Shown: positions 56,148 through 64,000 of the stretch, piece after piece
Position numbering within the stretch: the first letter of the stretch is position 1
How the letters are laid out: every line of letters begins with the position of its first letter
Source: Actinoalloteichus caeruleus DSM 43889
GTDB lineage: Bacteria; Actinomycetota; Actinomycetes; Mycobacteriales; Pseudonocardiaceae
Reading direction: 5' to 3'
Assembly: GCF_000429185.2 (NCBI RefSeq)
Contig: NZ_AUBJ02000001.1
Span: 4,526,001-4,590,000 of the forward strand
DNA: 64,000 bases
The notes under the pieces: generated by a model
The model's database searches: none
Told to the model about the DNA's origin: nothing
What the model saw: the letters and a program-made list of their open reading frames with translations, nothing else
Position numbers and translations under genes: made by a program

Positions 56148-57389
56148 TCAGCGCATCTCGCCGAGCAGCGCGGCGACGCGGCCCACGCCCTCCTCCAGGT
56201 CGGCGTCACCGAGCGCGTAGGAGAACCGGAAGTACCCGGGGGTCCCGAAGGCCTCACCCGGCACCACCGCGACCTCGGCGTGTTCCAGGACCAGTTCCGC
56301 CAGTTCGACGCTGGAGCGGGGGGTGCTGCCCCGCAGTTCGCGACCGAGCAGTTCCTTCACCGACGGGTAGACGTAGAACGCTCCCTGGGGAACGGGGCAG
56401 CGCACGCCCTCGATGGCGGACAGCATCGAGACGATCGTCCGACGGCGGCGGTCGAAGGCGGCACGCATCTCGTGCACGGCGTCCAGCGGTCCGCTCACCG
56501 CCGCGAGGGCGGCGCGCTGCGAGACGTTCGACACGTTCGACGTCAGGTGCGACTGGAGGTTCGACGTGGCCTTGATCACGTCCTGCGGCCCGATCATCCA
56601 ACCGACCCGCCAGCCGGTCATCGCGTAGGTCTTGGCGACGCCGTTGAGGATCACGCACTGGTCGGCCAGCTCAGGGACGGCGACCGGCATCGACACCGCG
56701 CTGGCCCCGTCGTAGGTCAGGTGTTCGTAGATCTCGTCGGCGACCACCCAGATGCCGTGTTCGACGGCCCACCGGCCGATCGCCTCCACCTGCTCCCTCG
56801 GGTAGACGGCGCCCGTCGGGTTCGACGGCGAGCAGAAGAGCAGCACCTTCGTGTTCGGGGTGCGGGCCGCCTCGAGCTGCTCGACGCTGGCCAGGTAGCC
56901 CGTCGTCTCGTCGGTGGGGACGACGACGGGAGCGCCGCCGGCGAGGGTGATGGCCTCCGGGTAGGTGGTCCAGTACGGGGCGGGCAGCAACACCTCGTCA
57001 CCCGGGTCGAGCAGCGCGGCGAAGGCCTGGTAGACGGCCTGCTTGCCGCCGTTCGTCACGAGGATCCGCGAGGGCTCGACCGCCAGCCCGGAGTCCCGCA
57101 GCGTCTTGGCCGCGAGCGCCTCGCGAAGTTCCGGGAGTCCCGCGGCGGGCGTGTAGCGGTGGTTCCTCGGATCGGCGCAGGCCTCCTGGGCCGCGGTGAC
57201 CACATGCTCGGGGGTGGGGAAGTCGGGCTCGCCCGCGCCGAACCCGATCACCGGACGTCCTGCCGCGCGCAGCGCTTTCGCCTTGGCGTCCACCGCCAGC
57301 GTGGCGGACTCGCTGATGCCCCCGACTCTCGCCGAGACGCGGGGGCGGGAGGACGGGGCGGGTACGGTGCTGGGTTCGGGTACGGCCAT
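56148..57389 (-). CDS. Class I PLP-dependent aminotransferase, probable aspartate aminotransferase
   Basis: A 413-residue fold-type I aminotransferase of the AspC/PatA subgroup. [17 protein letters not shown] is near residue 48, [16 protein letters not shown] near residue 188, the PLP Lys is in [14 protein letters not shown] near residue 250, and the carboxylate-binding Arg is in FRFSYALG near the C-terminus. Amino donors are likely aspartate/glutamate. It is found at this same place next to tRNA-Trp in related genomes as I recall them, which is knowledge rather than something shown here. Confidence 0.9.
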   Translation of the reverse strand: MAVPEPSTVPAPSSRPRVSARVGGISESATLAVDAKAKALRAAGRPVIGFGAGEPDFPTPEHVVTAAQEACADPRNHRYTPAAGLPELREALAAKTLRDSGLAVEPSRILVTNGGKQAVYQAFAALLDPGDEVLLPAPYWTTYPEAITLAGGAPVVVPTDETTGYLASVEQLEAARTPNTKVLLFCSPSNPTGAVYPREQVEAIGRWAVEHGIWVVADEIYEHLTYDGASAVSMPVAVPELADQCVILNGVAKTYAMTGWRVGWMIGPQDVIKATSNLQSHLTSNVSNVSQRAALAAVSGPLDAVHEMRAAFDRRRRTIVSMLSAIEGVRCPVPQGAFYVYPSVKELLGRELRGSTPRSSVELAELVLEHAEVAVVPGEAFGTPGYFRFSYALGDADLEEGVGRVAALLGEMR

Positions 57390-57700
57390 ACCCCAGATGG
57401 TGTCAGACCAGGTCGAGGGACGTTTCGCCCGCCCGAGGGGTGGACCCCTGCCCGGTGTCGGAGCCGGCCGGCGGGGTGTCGTGGACAGCTAGGGGCCGGT
57501 GAGGGTGGTTCTGCGGCGGAAAACCGTGTTTCGCGCTGCGAAAACCCCTCCTGACCTCGGAAGTTGGAGAAATCCACCCTCAGTGCAATAGACTGCGCGC
57601 ACTGAGATTCCTGCTTGCCCTCCCGCAAGTCGCGTGGGAGGCTGTCCGGCGTCTTGGAACTGTGGTGGTCATACCGGGTGACCGGTGGGGTCCACCGCAA

Positions 57701-57773
<73 letters not shown>

Positions 57774-57807
57774 CGTCGAGAATCGACGGCGAGCGGAGGA
57801 ACCAGGC

Positions 57808-58200
57808 GTGAGCGAGGACCGCGAGCAGCAGCGGGGCGAGGGTGGCGACGCCGAGCGCCCCTCCAGTGCCGCTGAGCGTCGTGCGCGCCGGGCAGCCGCA
57901 CGCCCGTCCGGTCGGAAGGACCGCGCCGAGGGTGTTGGTGGCTCGGCCGGGTCCTCGGACGCCGGGAAGGGCCGTCCCACGCGAGCGAGGGACGAGAGCG
58001 GCAAGCGCCCGTCCTTCCCGCGCCGGATCGGTAGGTTCCTCCGTGAGGTCGTGGCCGAGCTCCGCAAGGTCATCTGGCCAACGCGCCGTCAGATGGTGAC
58101 CTACACGCTGGTGGTGCTGGTCTTCGTATCCTTCGTCGTGACGCTGGTGGCGGGACTGGACATCGCCTTCAGCCAGGGTGTGCTCTGGCTGTTCGGCTGA
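57808..58200 (+). CDS. secE: Preprotein translocase subunit SecE
   Basis: Clamps the SecY channel in the cytoplasmic membrane. 130 residues. About 75 disordered charged residues precede the conserved core FLREVVAELRKVIWPTRRQM and one transmembrane segment (TYTLVVLVFVSFVVTLVAGL). The GTG at 57808 has GGAGGA upstream, so the frame reading back into tRNA-Trp is not used. It is followed by nusG after about 70 bp, the usual secE-nusG operon. Confidence 0.95.
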   Translation: MSEDREQQRGEGGDAERPSSAAERRARRAAARPSGRKDRAEGVGGSAGSSDAGKGRPTRARDESGKRPSFPRRIGRFLREVVAELRKVIWPTRRQMVTYTLVVLVFVSFVVTLVAGLDIAFSQGVLWLFG

Positions 58201-58272
58201 CAGCGGTCCCGTGGGTGGGCCGTGCGGTCCGCCGGGTCAGGCGCACGAGCACGAGAGGAAGCGAGACCGACT

Positions 58273-59058
58273 GTGACCTCCCATGAGGACGGCCAGAACC
58301 AGACCGGCTCGTCCGACGAGCAGGTGACCGCCGCGGCGGCGTCCGAGGGCTCCGAACAGGAGACGTCGGGGGCCGAGGCCGTCGAGAACACCGCCGCGGA
58401 GGGCACCGAGCTTCCGACTGAGGCGGAGGCCGTCGACGAGGAGGCTGAGTACGATCCCGTCGCCGAGATGCGCGCGGCACTGGCCAGCGCCCCCGGCGAG
58501 TGGTACGTCGTGCACTCCTACGCCGGCTACGAGAACAAGGTGAAGGCGAACCTGGAGACCCGGGTGCAGACCCTGGACGTCGAGGACTTCATCTTCCAGG
58601 TCGAGGTGCCGGTCGAAGAGGTCACCGAGATCAAGAACGGCCAGCGCAAGCAGGTGCAGCGCAAGGTGCTGCCCGGGTACATCCTGGTCCGGATGGAGCT
58701 CAACGACGCCTCGTGGAGCGCGGTGCGCAACACCCCCGGGGTGACCGGCTTCGTCGGTGCCACCTCGCGCCCGTCCCCGCTGACGCTGGACGAGGTGCTC
58801 AAGTTCCTCGCACCGCAGGTGGAGGAGACCAAGCCCGGCAAGGCTGGGGCTGCGACGGGTGCCCAGCCGTCGAAGTCGACGATCGAGGTCGACTTCGAGG
58901 TCGGCGAGTCCGTCACCGTGATGGACGGGCCGTTCGCGACGCTGCCCGCCACCATCAGCGAGGTCAACCCCGACGCCCAGAAGCTCAAGGTCCTCGTCTC
59001 GATCTTCGGGCGCGAGACGCCGGTTGAACTGTCGTTCAGCCAGGTCGCCAAGATCTGA
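58273..59058 (+). CDS. nusG: Transcription termination/antitermination protein NusG
   Basis: An RNA polymerase-associated factor that couples transcription to Rho or ribosomes. About 261 residues. A Glu/Ala-rich acidic extension of about 75 residues, common in actinobacteria, precedes the NGN domain ([20 protein letters not shown]) and [13 protein letters not shown]. The KOW domain closes it ([20 protein letters not shown], then [20 protein letters not shown]). The GTG at 58273 is preferred over the ATG-type frame start 17 codons upstream. The next gene should be rplK; here it is rplA. Confidence 0.95.
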   Translation: MTSHEDGQNQTGSSDEQVTAAAASEGSEQETSGAEAVENTAAEGTELPTEAEAVDEEAEYDPVAEMRAALASAPGEWYVVHSYAGYENKVKANLETRVQTLDVEDFIFQVEVPVEEVTEIKNGQRKQVQRKVLPGYILVRMELNDASWSAVRNTPGVTGFVGATSRPSPLTLDEVLKFLAPQVEETKPGKAGAATGAQPSKSTIEVDFEVGESVTVMDGPFATLPATISEVNPDAQKLKVLVSIFGRETPVELSFSQVAKI

Positions 59059-59095
59059 GCGCACGACGGGGAGTACGCTCGGTCGTTCTGACCGC

Positions 59096-59125
59096 GTGGG
59101 AGGGCGAGCGCTCGCCCGACACCAC
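59096..59125 (+). promoter_or_regulatory. Putative L1-binding mRNA leader of rplA
   Basis: GTGGGAGG, a GCGAGC/GCTCGC stem and GACACCAC form a hairpin in which GTGG pairs with CCAC and GGGAGG/GACA make an internal asymmetric part. This resembles the L1-binding stalk of 23S rRNA (GUGGGAGGC ... GCCGAC ... ACCAC). L1 represses its own operon through such mimics, normally placed before rplK. Here it sits 28 bp before rplA. Confidence 0.55.
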
Positions 59126-59152
59126 TACTGATCCAGCAGACAAGGAACAGAC

Positions 59153-59872
59153 ATGGCAAAGCGCAGCAAGGCCTACCAGCGGGCCGCGGAGCTCATCGAC
59201 CGCGACCGCCTCTACAGCCCGTTGGAGGCCGCCAAGCTGGCCAAGGAGACCTCCAAGGTTCGCCTGGACGGCACCGTCGAGGTCGCGATCCGGCTCGGTG
59301 TCGACCCTCGCAAGGCCGACCAGATGGTCCGTGGCACGGTGAACCTCCCGCACGGTACGGGCAAGACCGCCAGGGTGATCGTGTTCGCGACGGGCGACAA
59401 GGCCGCCGAGGCCGAGGCCGCCGGCGCGGATGTCGTGGGGGCCGAGGACCTGATCGAGCGCATCCAGGGCGGTTGGCTGGAGTTCGACGCCGCGATCGCG
59501 ACGCCCGACCAGATGGCGAAGGTCGGCCGTATCGCCCGCATCCTGGGCCCGCGCGGCCTGATGCCGAACCCGAAGACCGGCACCGTGACGCCGGACGTCA
59601 CCAAGGCCGTCAACGAGATCAAGGGCGGGAAGATCAACTTCCGCGTCGACAAGCAGGCGAACCTGCACCTGATCATCGGCAAGGTGTCCTTCGAGGCCGA
59701 GAAGCTGGTGGAGAACTACTCCGCCGCCCTCGACGAGATCCTGCGGGCCAAGCCGTCCGCCGCGAAGGGCCGCTACCTCAAGAAGATCACCGTCTCCACG
59801 ACGATGGGCCCCGGTATCCCGGTCGACCCGAACCGGACCCGCAACCTGCTGACCGACGAGGCCGCCGCCTGA
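59153..59872 (+). CDS. rplA: 50S ribosomal protein L1
   Basis: A large-subunit stalk protein and translational repressor of its own operon. 239 residues. The signature [20 protein letters not shown] near residue 122, then [20 protein letters not shown], is intact. The N-terminus [20 protein letters not shown] is typical. The ATG at 59153 has AAGGAA upstream. It follows nusG directly with a 94 bp gap; rplK, normally between them and co-translated, is absent. A terminator hairpin follows 25 bp after the stop. Confidence 0.97.
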   Translation: MAKRSKAYQRAAELIDRDRLYSPLEAAKLAKETSKVRLDGTVEVAIRLGVDPRKADQMVRGTVNLPHGTGKTARVIVFATGDKAAEAEAAGADVVGAEDLIERIQGGWLEFDAAIATPDQMAKVGRIARILGPRGLMPNPKTGTVTPDVTKAVNEIKGGKINFRVDKQANLHLIIGKVSFEAEKLVENYSAALDEILRAKPSAAKGRYLKKITVSTTMGPGIPVDPNRTRNLLTDEAAA

Positions 59873-59897
59873 TCCAGGCGCCCGCGTCACCGGCATC

Positions 59898-59932
59898 GAA
59901 CGCCGCTCCAGCCACCGGCCGGGGCGGCGTTC
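59898..59932. terminator. Terminator hairpin after rplA
   Basis: GAACGCCGC (59898-59906) pairs with GCGGCGTTC (59924-59932). It lies between rplA and a convergent minus-strand gene and may serve both. Confidence 0.7.
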
Positions 59933-59965
59933 GTCGTGCCGGCGGGTGGGCCTGGGTGGGACGGG

Positions 59966-60400
59966 TCAGTTCCCGCTTCCCGCGTTCCCCCGGCGCTTCG
60001 CGGTCTTCAGCGGCGTGACCGGCCTGGCGTGGTCCCCCAGCGAGCAGTCCGTCGGGCTCACGGCCTCCACGGCGAACGTGGTGTCCAGCCGGATCCCGGT
60101 GTAGATGGACTCCCCGCGTGAGGCGAGGGACTCGTGGACCCGGAACGAGTCGCCGAAGTCGCGGTCGTCCTTGGCGCGCTTGCCCGTCTCCTTGTTCGCC
60201 GGCGCGGTGGCGCGCTTGAGCTGGGTGTCCAGCCAGGTGGCGACGTCCTTGGGGGTGAGGAGTACCTGGTCGGGCTCTCCTTCGAGCCGCTCGCGCCGCG
60301 ACCGCGCGGCGGCCATCGACTGTTCCTCCACGTAGGCGTGCCAGTGCAGTTCCCTCGTCGCCCACTCGTTCTCCACCGGCCACTGTTCCGACGCGCTCAT
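59966..60400 (-). CDS. Uncharacterised protein, 144 residues
   Basis: A soluble, strongly charged protein of unknown function. Tryptophan-rich start (EQWPVENEWATRELHWHAYV), then helical charged sequence (AAARSRRERLEGEPDQVLLT), and KDDRDFGDSFRVHESLASRG. The C-terminus is basic (LKTAKRRGNAG). No signal peptide or membrane segment. The start ATG at 60400 is followed by the most conserved-looking part. It is on the opposite strand within the ribosomal protein cluster, between rplA and rplJ. I cannot assign a role. Confidence 0.6.
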   Translation of the reverse strand: MSASEQWPVENEWATRELHWHAYVEEQSMAAARSRRERLEGEPDQVLLTPKDVATWLDTQLKRATAPANKETGKRAKDDRDFGDSFRVHESLASRGESIYTGIRLDTTFAVEAVSPTDCSLGDHARPVTPLKTAKRRGNAGSGN

Positions 60401-60497
60401 GTAGCTAGCCTCCCCCGAATCGCCTGGGTACCGATCAATGATGCACTCCGGACCCCCGGCGATCGGCAGGCACCGGGGTGGCCCGGAGGGGCCTCGG

Positions 60498-61745
60498 TCA
60501 GCAGGTCTCCGCGTGGTGGTCGACGACGAGCCACCGACCGTCCGACCGTTGCTCCAGGTCGAGGGCGCCGAGTCGGGGGCCGCCCACCACCTCCAGTCGG
60601 CAGGAGCTGATGGTGGTCCCGCCGCCGGCGGGCGGCTCCCGGTACTCGTCGGGGAACCCCGGGTCGGAGTAGGCGTCGGGGTCGGTCACCTGGCCCGCGA
60701 GCCCCTCAACGGCGAGGTGGCAGTACATGGTGCGGTGGTTGGCGCGGAAGGCGTCGTTCGCGCGGCCGACGAGCAACTGGCAGGCCTCCCTGGACCGGTT
60801 CTCCGCGACCAGCGCGTACAGCTCCCGGACCGTGGCCTCCGGGCCCTGGCCGTCGACCGTGGCGGGCGGGGCGCCGTCGGCCGACGGCGCGGGCGAGCCG
60901 GAGGGCGGCGCCGCCGGCGGGGAGCACGAGTCCTCATCGCGGTGCCCCGCGATGACCCAGCCGCCGTCGTCGCGCAGCTCGAGTTCGAACACCCCCAACG
61001 GGGGCCCACCGCGCACGTCGAGGTCGTCGCACGAACTCACCTCCGTGCTGGAGCCGTCCACGCCGTTGATGTCGGCGGCGACGGCGGGACTGGCCTGGGT
61101 GGGGTCGGCGTAGGCGATCGGGGTGGTCACCGTTGCGGCGAGGGCGACGGCGGCGTGCTGGCAGTCCTCCGCGTCGTTGTTCCGAGCGAACTGGGCCGCC
61201 GCCTCCTCGGTGAACAGGGTGCAGGCGCTGCGCTGTTGTTCCGCCTCGGGCGCGGCGATCCTGCTGTACACCCCGATCACGCTCTCCGAGGGGTTGGAGG
61301 AGAAGACCGGTCGGCGGGCACCGAGACCGGGGCTCTCCCCGCCGTACTGGTCCCCGCCGGTCCCGAAGAAGTGGTCCCTCGCCAGCGACAGCAGGAACAG
61401 GACGAGGAGCAGGAGGGCGATCCTGCGGACCCAGCGCCGCCGGAGGAAGCGCTTCAGCCACGGGGGCCAGGGGCCGCCCGGGTCGGCGTCCCGCTGGGCC
61501 CGCTGGTGTTCCTGGAACCGTTGGAAGTCCTGGAACTGCTGGAACTGCTCGTACCGCTGGCGCTCGTCGTGGCTCAGCTCCGCGCCAGGGGTGGGGTTCG
61601 CCGGCGCGGCTTCCGGCAGCGGCCGTGTGCGTTCCGGCGGGCCGGGCTCAGCGCCCTGGCCCGGTGCCCTCGGCGCCGGGGAGGGCGGCGGCGTGCGGGG
61701 GACGAGCTCGCCGGACGGTTCGTCCGGCCGGTGCTGATCAGCCAC
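60498..61745 (-). CDS. Membrane-anchored protein with tandem duplicated extracytoplasmic domain
   Basis: An approximately 415-residue protein that I do not recognise. A Pro-rich cytoplasmic N-terminus leads to YEQFQQFQDFQRFQEHQRAQ, a Phe-Gln repeat, then a basic patch and one membrane segment (IALLLLVLFLLSLA, about residue 135). Outside are two similar domains of about 110 residues. Each starts with VxxxYxxxA (VIGVYSRIAAPEA; VRELYALVAENRS), has a CTLF/CQLL Cys and a later Cys (DCQHAAVAL; YCHLAVEGL), then SCDDLDVRGGPPLGVFELEL or SCRLEVVGGPRLGALDLEQR, ending in a Cys. The GTG at 61745 is tentative; the frame is open further upstream. Confidence 0.65.
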   Translation of the reverse strand: MADQHRPDEPSGELVPRTPPPSPAPRAPGQGAEPGPPERTRPLPEAAPANPTPGAELSHDERQRYEQFQQFQDFQRFQEHQRAQRDADPGGPWPPWLKRFLRRRWVRRIALLLLVLFLLSLARDHFFGTGGDQYGGESPGLGARRPVFSSNPSESVIGVYSRIAAPEAEQQRSACTLFTEEAAAQFARNNDAEDCQHAAVALAATVTTPIAYADPTQASPAVAADINGVDGSSTEVSSCDDLDVRGGPPLGVFELELRDDGGWVIAGHRDEDSCSPPAAPPSGSPAPSADGAPPATVDGQGPEATVRELYALVAENRSREACQLLVGRANDAFRANHRTMYCHLAVEGLAGQVTDPDAYSDPGFPDEYREPPAGGGTTISSCRLEVVGGPRLGALDLEQRSDGRWLVVDHHAETC

Positions 61746-61913
61746 TCCGTCATCATGCCGTGTCCGAGCGACCGCGTGGAGTGCCCTGGGGATCCCCTCC
61801 GCGGCCGTGCCGACGGCTCTCGGGGGCCGCGTCGGCGTGCCGGGGTGGGCGGCGCGGCCGGGGGCGGCCCGTTCGTCGGGGGTGGGCGCGAGGCAGGTCC
61901 CGGCTTGGGTAGA

Positions 61914-62146
61914 CTCGTGCGAGTTCCACCCAAGACCGCTGGTCTTCAGCCCCTGCCCGCAGGTGCTGGACGAAGGCCCCGCAGCACGCGGGCGGCCCGC
62001 GCAGGAGGACGAGGCAAGTTTCCCGTGTGCGTCGCACACGTACGTTCGCGCCCCGTGCCCTGCGCCGGGGCGTTCGTCGTCTCCGGGGTCTGGCTGTCAA
62101 CCAGCAGACCCGAGCTGTCCGTTCAGCTAGAGAGAGGAGGCGACAC
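61914..62146 (+). promoter_or_regulatory. rplJ leader (L10 leader-type) with attenuator-like hairpins
   Basis: A TAGACT -10-like box near 61911 begins a leader of about 230 bases before rplJ. AAGACC (61932-61937) pairs with GGTCTT (61941-61946), followed by conserved-looking GCAGGTGCTGG and GGCCCGCGCAGG segments of the L10 leader family. A later hairpin CGCCCCG/CGGGGCG (62049-62072) could be an attenuator. The L10-L7/L12 complex is known to repress its own operon through such leaders. Confidence 0.55.
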
Positions 62147-62680
62147 ATGGCAAGGACCGACAAGGTCGACGCGGTTACCGAGATCTCCGACCGGTTCCGC
62201 AACTCGTCCGCCGCGGTGATCACCGAGTACCGCGGTCTGTCCATGGAGCGGCTCACCGAGCTGCGTCGCGCTCTTGGCGAGGGCGCCACGTACCGGGTCG
62301 CGAAGAACACGCTGGTGAAGCGCGCCGCCGAGGACGCGGGGATCGAGGGTCTCAGCGACCTGTTCATCGGCCCGACCGCGATCGCCTTCGTCGAGGGCGA
62401 GCCCGTCGACGCCGCGAAGGCACTGCGTAACTTCGCGAAGGACAACAAGGCGCTCGTCATCAAGGGCGGGTACATGGACGGCCGTGCGCTGTCCGTGGAC
62501 GAGGTCAACCAGATCGCGGACCTCGAGTCCCGCGAGGTCGTGCTGGCCAAGCTGGCCGGCGCCCTCAAGGCGAACCTGGCCCAGGCCGCCGCGGTGTTCG
62601 CCGCGCCCGCCTCGAAGATGGTCCGCCTCGCGGCCGCCCTCGAGGAGAAGAAGGCCGGCGACAGCCCGGCCGAGGGCTGA
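62147..62680 (+). CDS. rplJ: 50S ribosomal protein L10
   Basis: Anchors the L7/L12 stalk to the ribosome. 177 residues. N-terminal domain [40 protein letters not shown], and [18 protein letters not shown]; the C-terminal helix that binds L7/L12 dimers is near [16 protein letters not shown]. The ATG at 62147 has AGAGGAGG upstream. It forms the rplJL operon with the next gene after 69 bp. Confidence 0.97.
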   Translation: MARTDKVDAVTEISDRFRNSSAAVITEYRGLSMERLTELRRALGEGATYRVAKNTLVKRAAEDAGIEGLSDLFIGPTAIAFVEGEPVDAAKALRNFAKDNKALVIKGGYMDGRALSVDEVNQIADLESREVVLAKLAGALKANLAQAAAVFAAPASKMVRLAAALEEKKAGDSPAEG

Positions 62681-62749
62681 CCGCCCTCACCCCAACCCCC
62701 AGCGCCCTGGAGGACCAGGTCGCCCCGAGCTAGGAAGGAAGACGTCACC

Positions 62750-63133
62750 ATGGCGCAGCTGACCAACGAGGAGCTGTTGGAGCACTTCGGCGGGATGACC
62801 CTGCTGGAGCTGTCCGCCTTCGTGAAGGCGTTCGAGGAGAAGTTCGAGGTCACCGCCGCCGTCGCCGCCGCCGCGCCGGCCGGTGCCGCGGCCGCCCCCG
62901 CCGAGGCCGTCGAGGAGAAGACCGAGTTCGACGTGGTCCTCGAGGCCCCCGGCGACAAGAAGATCCAGGTCATCAAGGTCGTCCGCGAGGTCGTCACCGG
63001 CCTGGGCCTCAAGGAGGCCAAGGAGCTGGTCGAGGGCGCGCCGAAGCCGATCCTGGAGAGCGTCAAGAAGGACGTGGCCGACCAGGCCAAGGAGAAGCTG
63101 GAGGCCGCTGGCGCGACCGTCAGCGTGAAGTGA
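62750..63133 (+). CDS. rplL: 50S ribosomal protein L7/L12
   Basis: The flexible stalk protein that recruits translation factors. 127 residues: N-terminal dimer domain ([20 protein letters not shown]), an Ala/Pro hinge ([19 protein letters not shown], about residues 38-58) and the factor-binding C-terminal domain ([40 protein letters not shown]). ATG with AGGAAGGA upstream. A strong hairpin 34 bp after the stop probably reduces read-through into rpoB. Confidence 0.98.
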   Translation: MAQLTNEELLEHFGGMTLLELSAFVKAFEEKFEVTAAVAAAAPAGAAAAPAEAVEEKTEFDVVLEAPGDKKIQVIKVVREVVTGLGLKEAKELVEGAPKPILESVKKDVADQAKEKLEAAGATVSVK

Positions 63134-63166
63134 TGCCGGCGGCCGAGGGCCGCCGCTCACCCGCCC

Positions 63167-63200
63167 AGGGGTGGTTCCGTCACGTGACGGGGCCACCCCT
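63167..63200 (+). terminator. Terminator/attenuator hairpin between rplL and rpoB
   Basis: AGGGGTGG pairs with CCACCCCT, and inside it CCGTCACGTGACGG is a perfect palindrome; two T-G/T-G positions separate the stems. TTCGG follows. Confidence 0.8.
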
Positions 63201-63679
63201 TCGGCGTGTCTGGGCTGGTGCTTCGTCCGGGTGACGGCGTGACGGTCCGGCCGGCGTCGCCCCCGTCGGCGGGGCCTACCCGCCGTCGCGGGACGCGCGC
63301 GGGGAGCGACAGCCCCCCCGAGTCGGCCCACCCGATGTGAGCAATGTCTCACTCTCGGCCAGTCGTCTTCGGGCGCGTCCCGATCCGGGGCGAACCGGGG
63401 GCGGCGCTGGCCAGTGGTTCTCCTCGGACCCGGTGGCTGGGTGCGGGTCCCGGAGCGGGCGGCCCCGGGTGTCGCGGCGGAGCGAGGGGTGGCATCCTGT
63501 CGGCGCTGCCAAATAAGATCGGAAGCACCAGATGGGCGGGCCAGTCGCGCGGACCGTCCGTGGTCACGAGTCGTAACACCACGTTCCACCACAGGGGTGA
63601 TCGAGGCGAAGCGTCTTGACTGAGCGCCCTCCCGCGGTCAGTCTGTTAGCAACGCGAGTGGCGGGCTGGCGGCCCCCAC

Positions 63680-63708
63680 TCGACAGTCGCCCTCTTCGCG
63701 GCTAGACT
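63680..63708 (+). promoter_or_regulatory. rpoB upstream promoter
   Basis: TCGACA (63680-63685), 17-base spacer, TAGACT (63703-63708): a good match to the main vegetative sigma factor consensus, about 140 bp before rpoB. Confidence 0.5.
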
Positions 63709-63777
63709 GCTTCTTTGCGCTGCCCTCGTTCCTGCTTGCCCTGGTTTCGGGCGTAGGATGCGGGCACCACTGCACCC

Positions 63778-63807
63778 TTGACAGCTGTGTTAGCCGGCTG
63801 CTAGCGC
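63778..63807 (+). promoter_or_regulatory. rpoB proximal promoter candidate
   Basis: A perfect -35 TTGACA (63778-63783) is followed after 18 bases by TAGCGC (63802-63807), a moderate -10 element, about 40 bp before the rpoB start. Confidence 0.4.
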
Positions 63808-63846
63808 CGCTGCTTAGCCAGCTACCAGTCCCTGGAAGGACGCATC

Positions 63847-64000
63847 TTGGCAGTCTCCCGCGCGACCAAGGCCACTGCTGCGACCAACTCCACGTCGGGG
63901 ATACCCGGGGCACCCAAGCGGGTCTCGTTCGCGAAGATCCGTGAGCCGCTCGAGGTGCCCGACCTGCTGGACCTCCAGGTCCAGTCGTTCGAATGGCTCA
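63847..64000 (+). CDS. rpoB: DNA-directed RNA polymerase subunit beta, 5' part
   Basis: The first 51 codons of the beta subunit; the gene runs off the window. TTG start at 63847 with GGAAGGA upstream, as in Mycobacterium rpoB. After a variable Ser/Thr/Ala stretch the conserved start appears: [20 protein letters not shown], then [11 protein letters not shown]. The rifampicin region is outside the window. It is transcribed from its own promoters after the rplL terminator. Confidence 0.97.
   Translation, partial: MAVSRATKATAATNSTSGIPGAPKRVSFAKIREPLEVPDLLDLQVQSFEWL

Larger units (their letters stand above)
63134..63846. other. rplL-rpoB intergenic region with terminator and promoters (713 bp)
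   Basis: No convincing gene. It contains a hairpin at 63167-63200, a GTGAG/CTCAC dyad with 6-base spacer at 63337-63352, and two promoter-like elements near 63680 and 63778. rpoBC can therefore be transcribed separately from rplJL. Confidence 0.6.

Noticed and set aside
60438-62219. A 593-codon plus-strand frame across 60.4-62.2 kb
   Set aside because: Runs antisense to the duplicated-domain protein and through the rplJ leader into rplJ in another frame; no domain.
63337-63352. CRP site in the rplL-rpoB gap
   Set aside because: GTGAG-CAATGT-CTCAC is a dyad, but its right half is CTCAC rather than TCACA, so it does not fit CRP.

Overview
The window is chromosomal DNA from a high-GC actinomycete. 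Menaquinone is the only quinone pathway seen. There is a 14-gene nuo operon, an actinobacterial 2-oxoacid:ferredoxin oxidoreductase, and many GTG/TTG starts. The order tRNA-Thr, tRNA-Met, rpmG, MaoC-like dehydratase pair, tRNA-Trp, secE, nusG, rplA, rplJ, rplL, rpoB is the Mycobacterium/Pseudonocardiaceae arrangement. A Pseudonocardiaceae-like genome is my inference; no 16S rRNA is present to prove it.

Layout. 1-18 kb: menaquinone genes (menA, menE, menB, menD, menG, menJ), interleaved with a regulator block. That block holds an HTH protein fused to peptide deformylase, and an XRE/TPR regulator flanked by two paralogous small proteins. Also here are a DedA membrane protein, a second XRE regulator and a secreted hydrolase. 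18-35.6 kb: complex I operon nuoA-N followed by a long-chain polyprenyl diphosphate synthase that probably makes the menaquinone tail. 36-42.4 kb: RarD transporter, an anchored disordered protein, and korAB. 42.7-51.2 kb: Lrp regulator divergent from a dimethylargininase, a small exported protein, a VOC protein, an isolated second nuoB-nuoC-nuoI trio, htpX, rfbA, a YajQ protein, tRNA-Tyr and a quinone oxidoreductase-like protein. 51.8-54.5 kb: a membrane GAF-GGDEF-EAL protein. 54.5-64 kb: tRNAs, rpmG, dehydratases, an aminotransferase, and the secE-nusG-rplA-rplJL-rpoB translation/transcription cluster. The window ends 51 codons into rpoB.

How the genes work together. Complex I passes NADH electrons to menaquinone; the men genes and the polyprenyl synthase build that quinone, and menJ reduces its side chain. 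korAB supplies reduced ferredoxin from 2-oxoacids. Several inverted repeats upstream of menJ, korA and nuoA resemble Rex/CRP or iron-box operators, suggesting shared redox control (inference).

Most notable points: (1) rplK (ribosomal protein L11) is missing between nusG and rplA, and what looks like the L1-binding leader lies directly before rplA. (2) nuoG has a one-base frame break near its 3' end, while its expected C-terminus and stop/start overlap with nuoH persist in another frame. (3) An XRE-HTH domain is fused to an apparently active peptide deformylase, next to an XRE/TPR gene flanked by paralogs. (4) A lone nuoBCI trio lies far from the main operon. No CRISPR array, insertion sequence, rRNA gene or intact prophage was seen.
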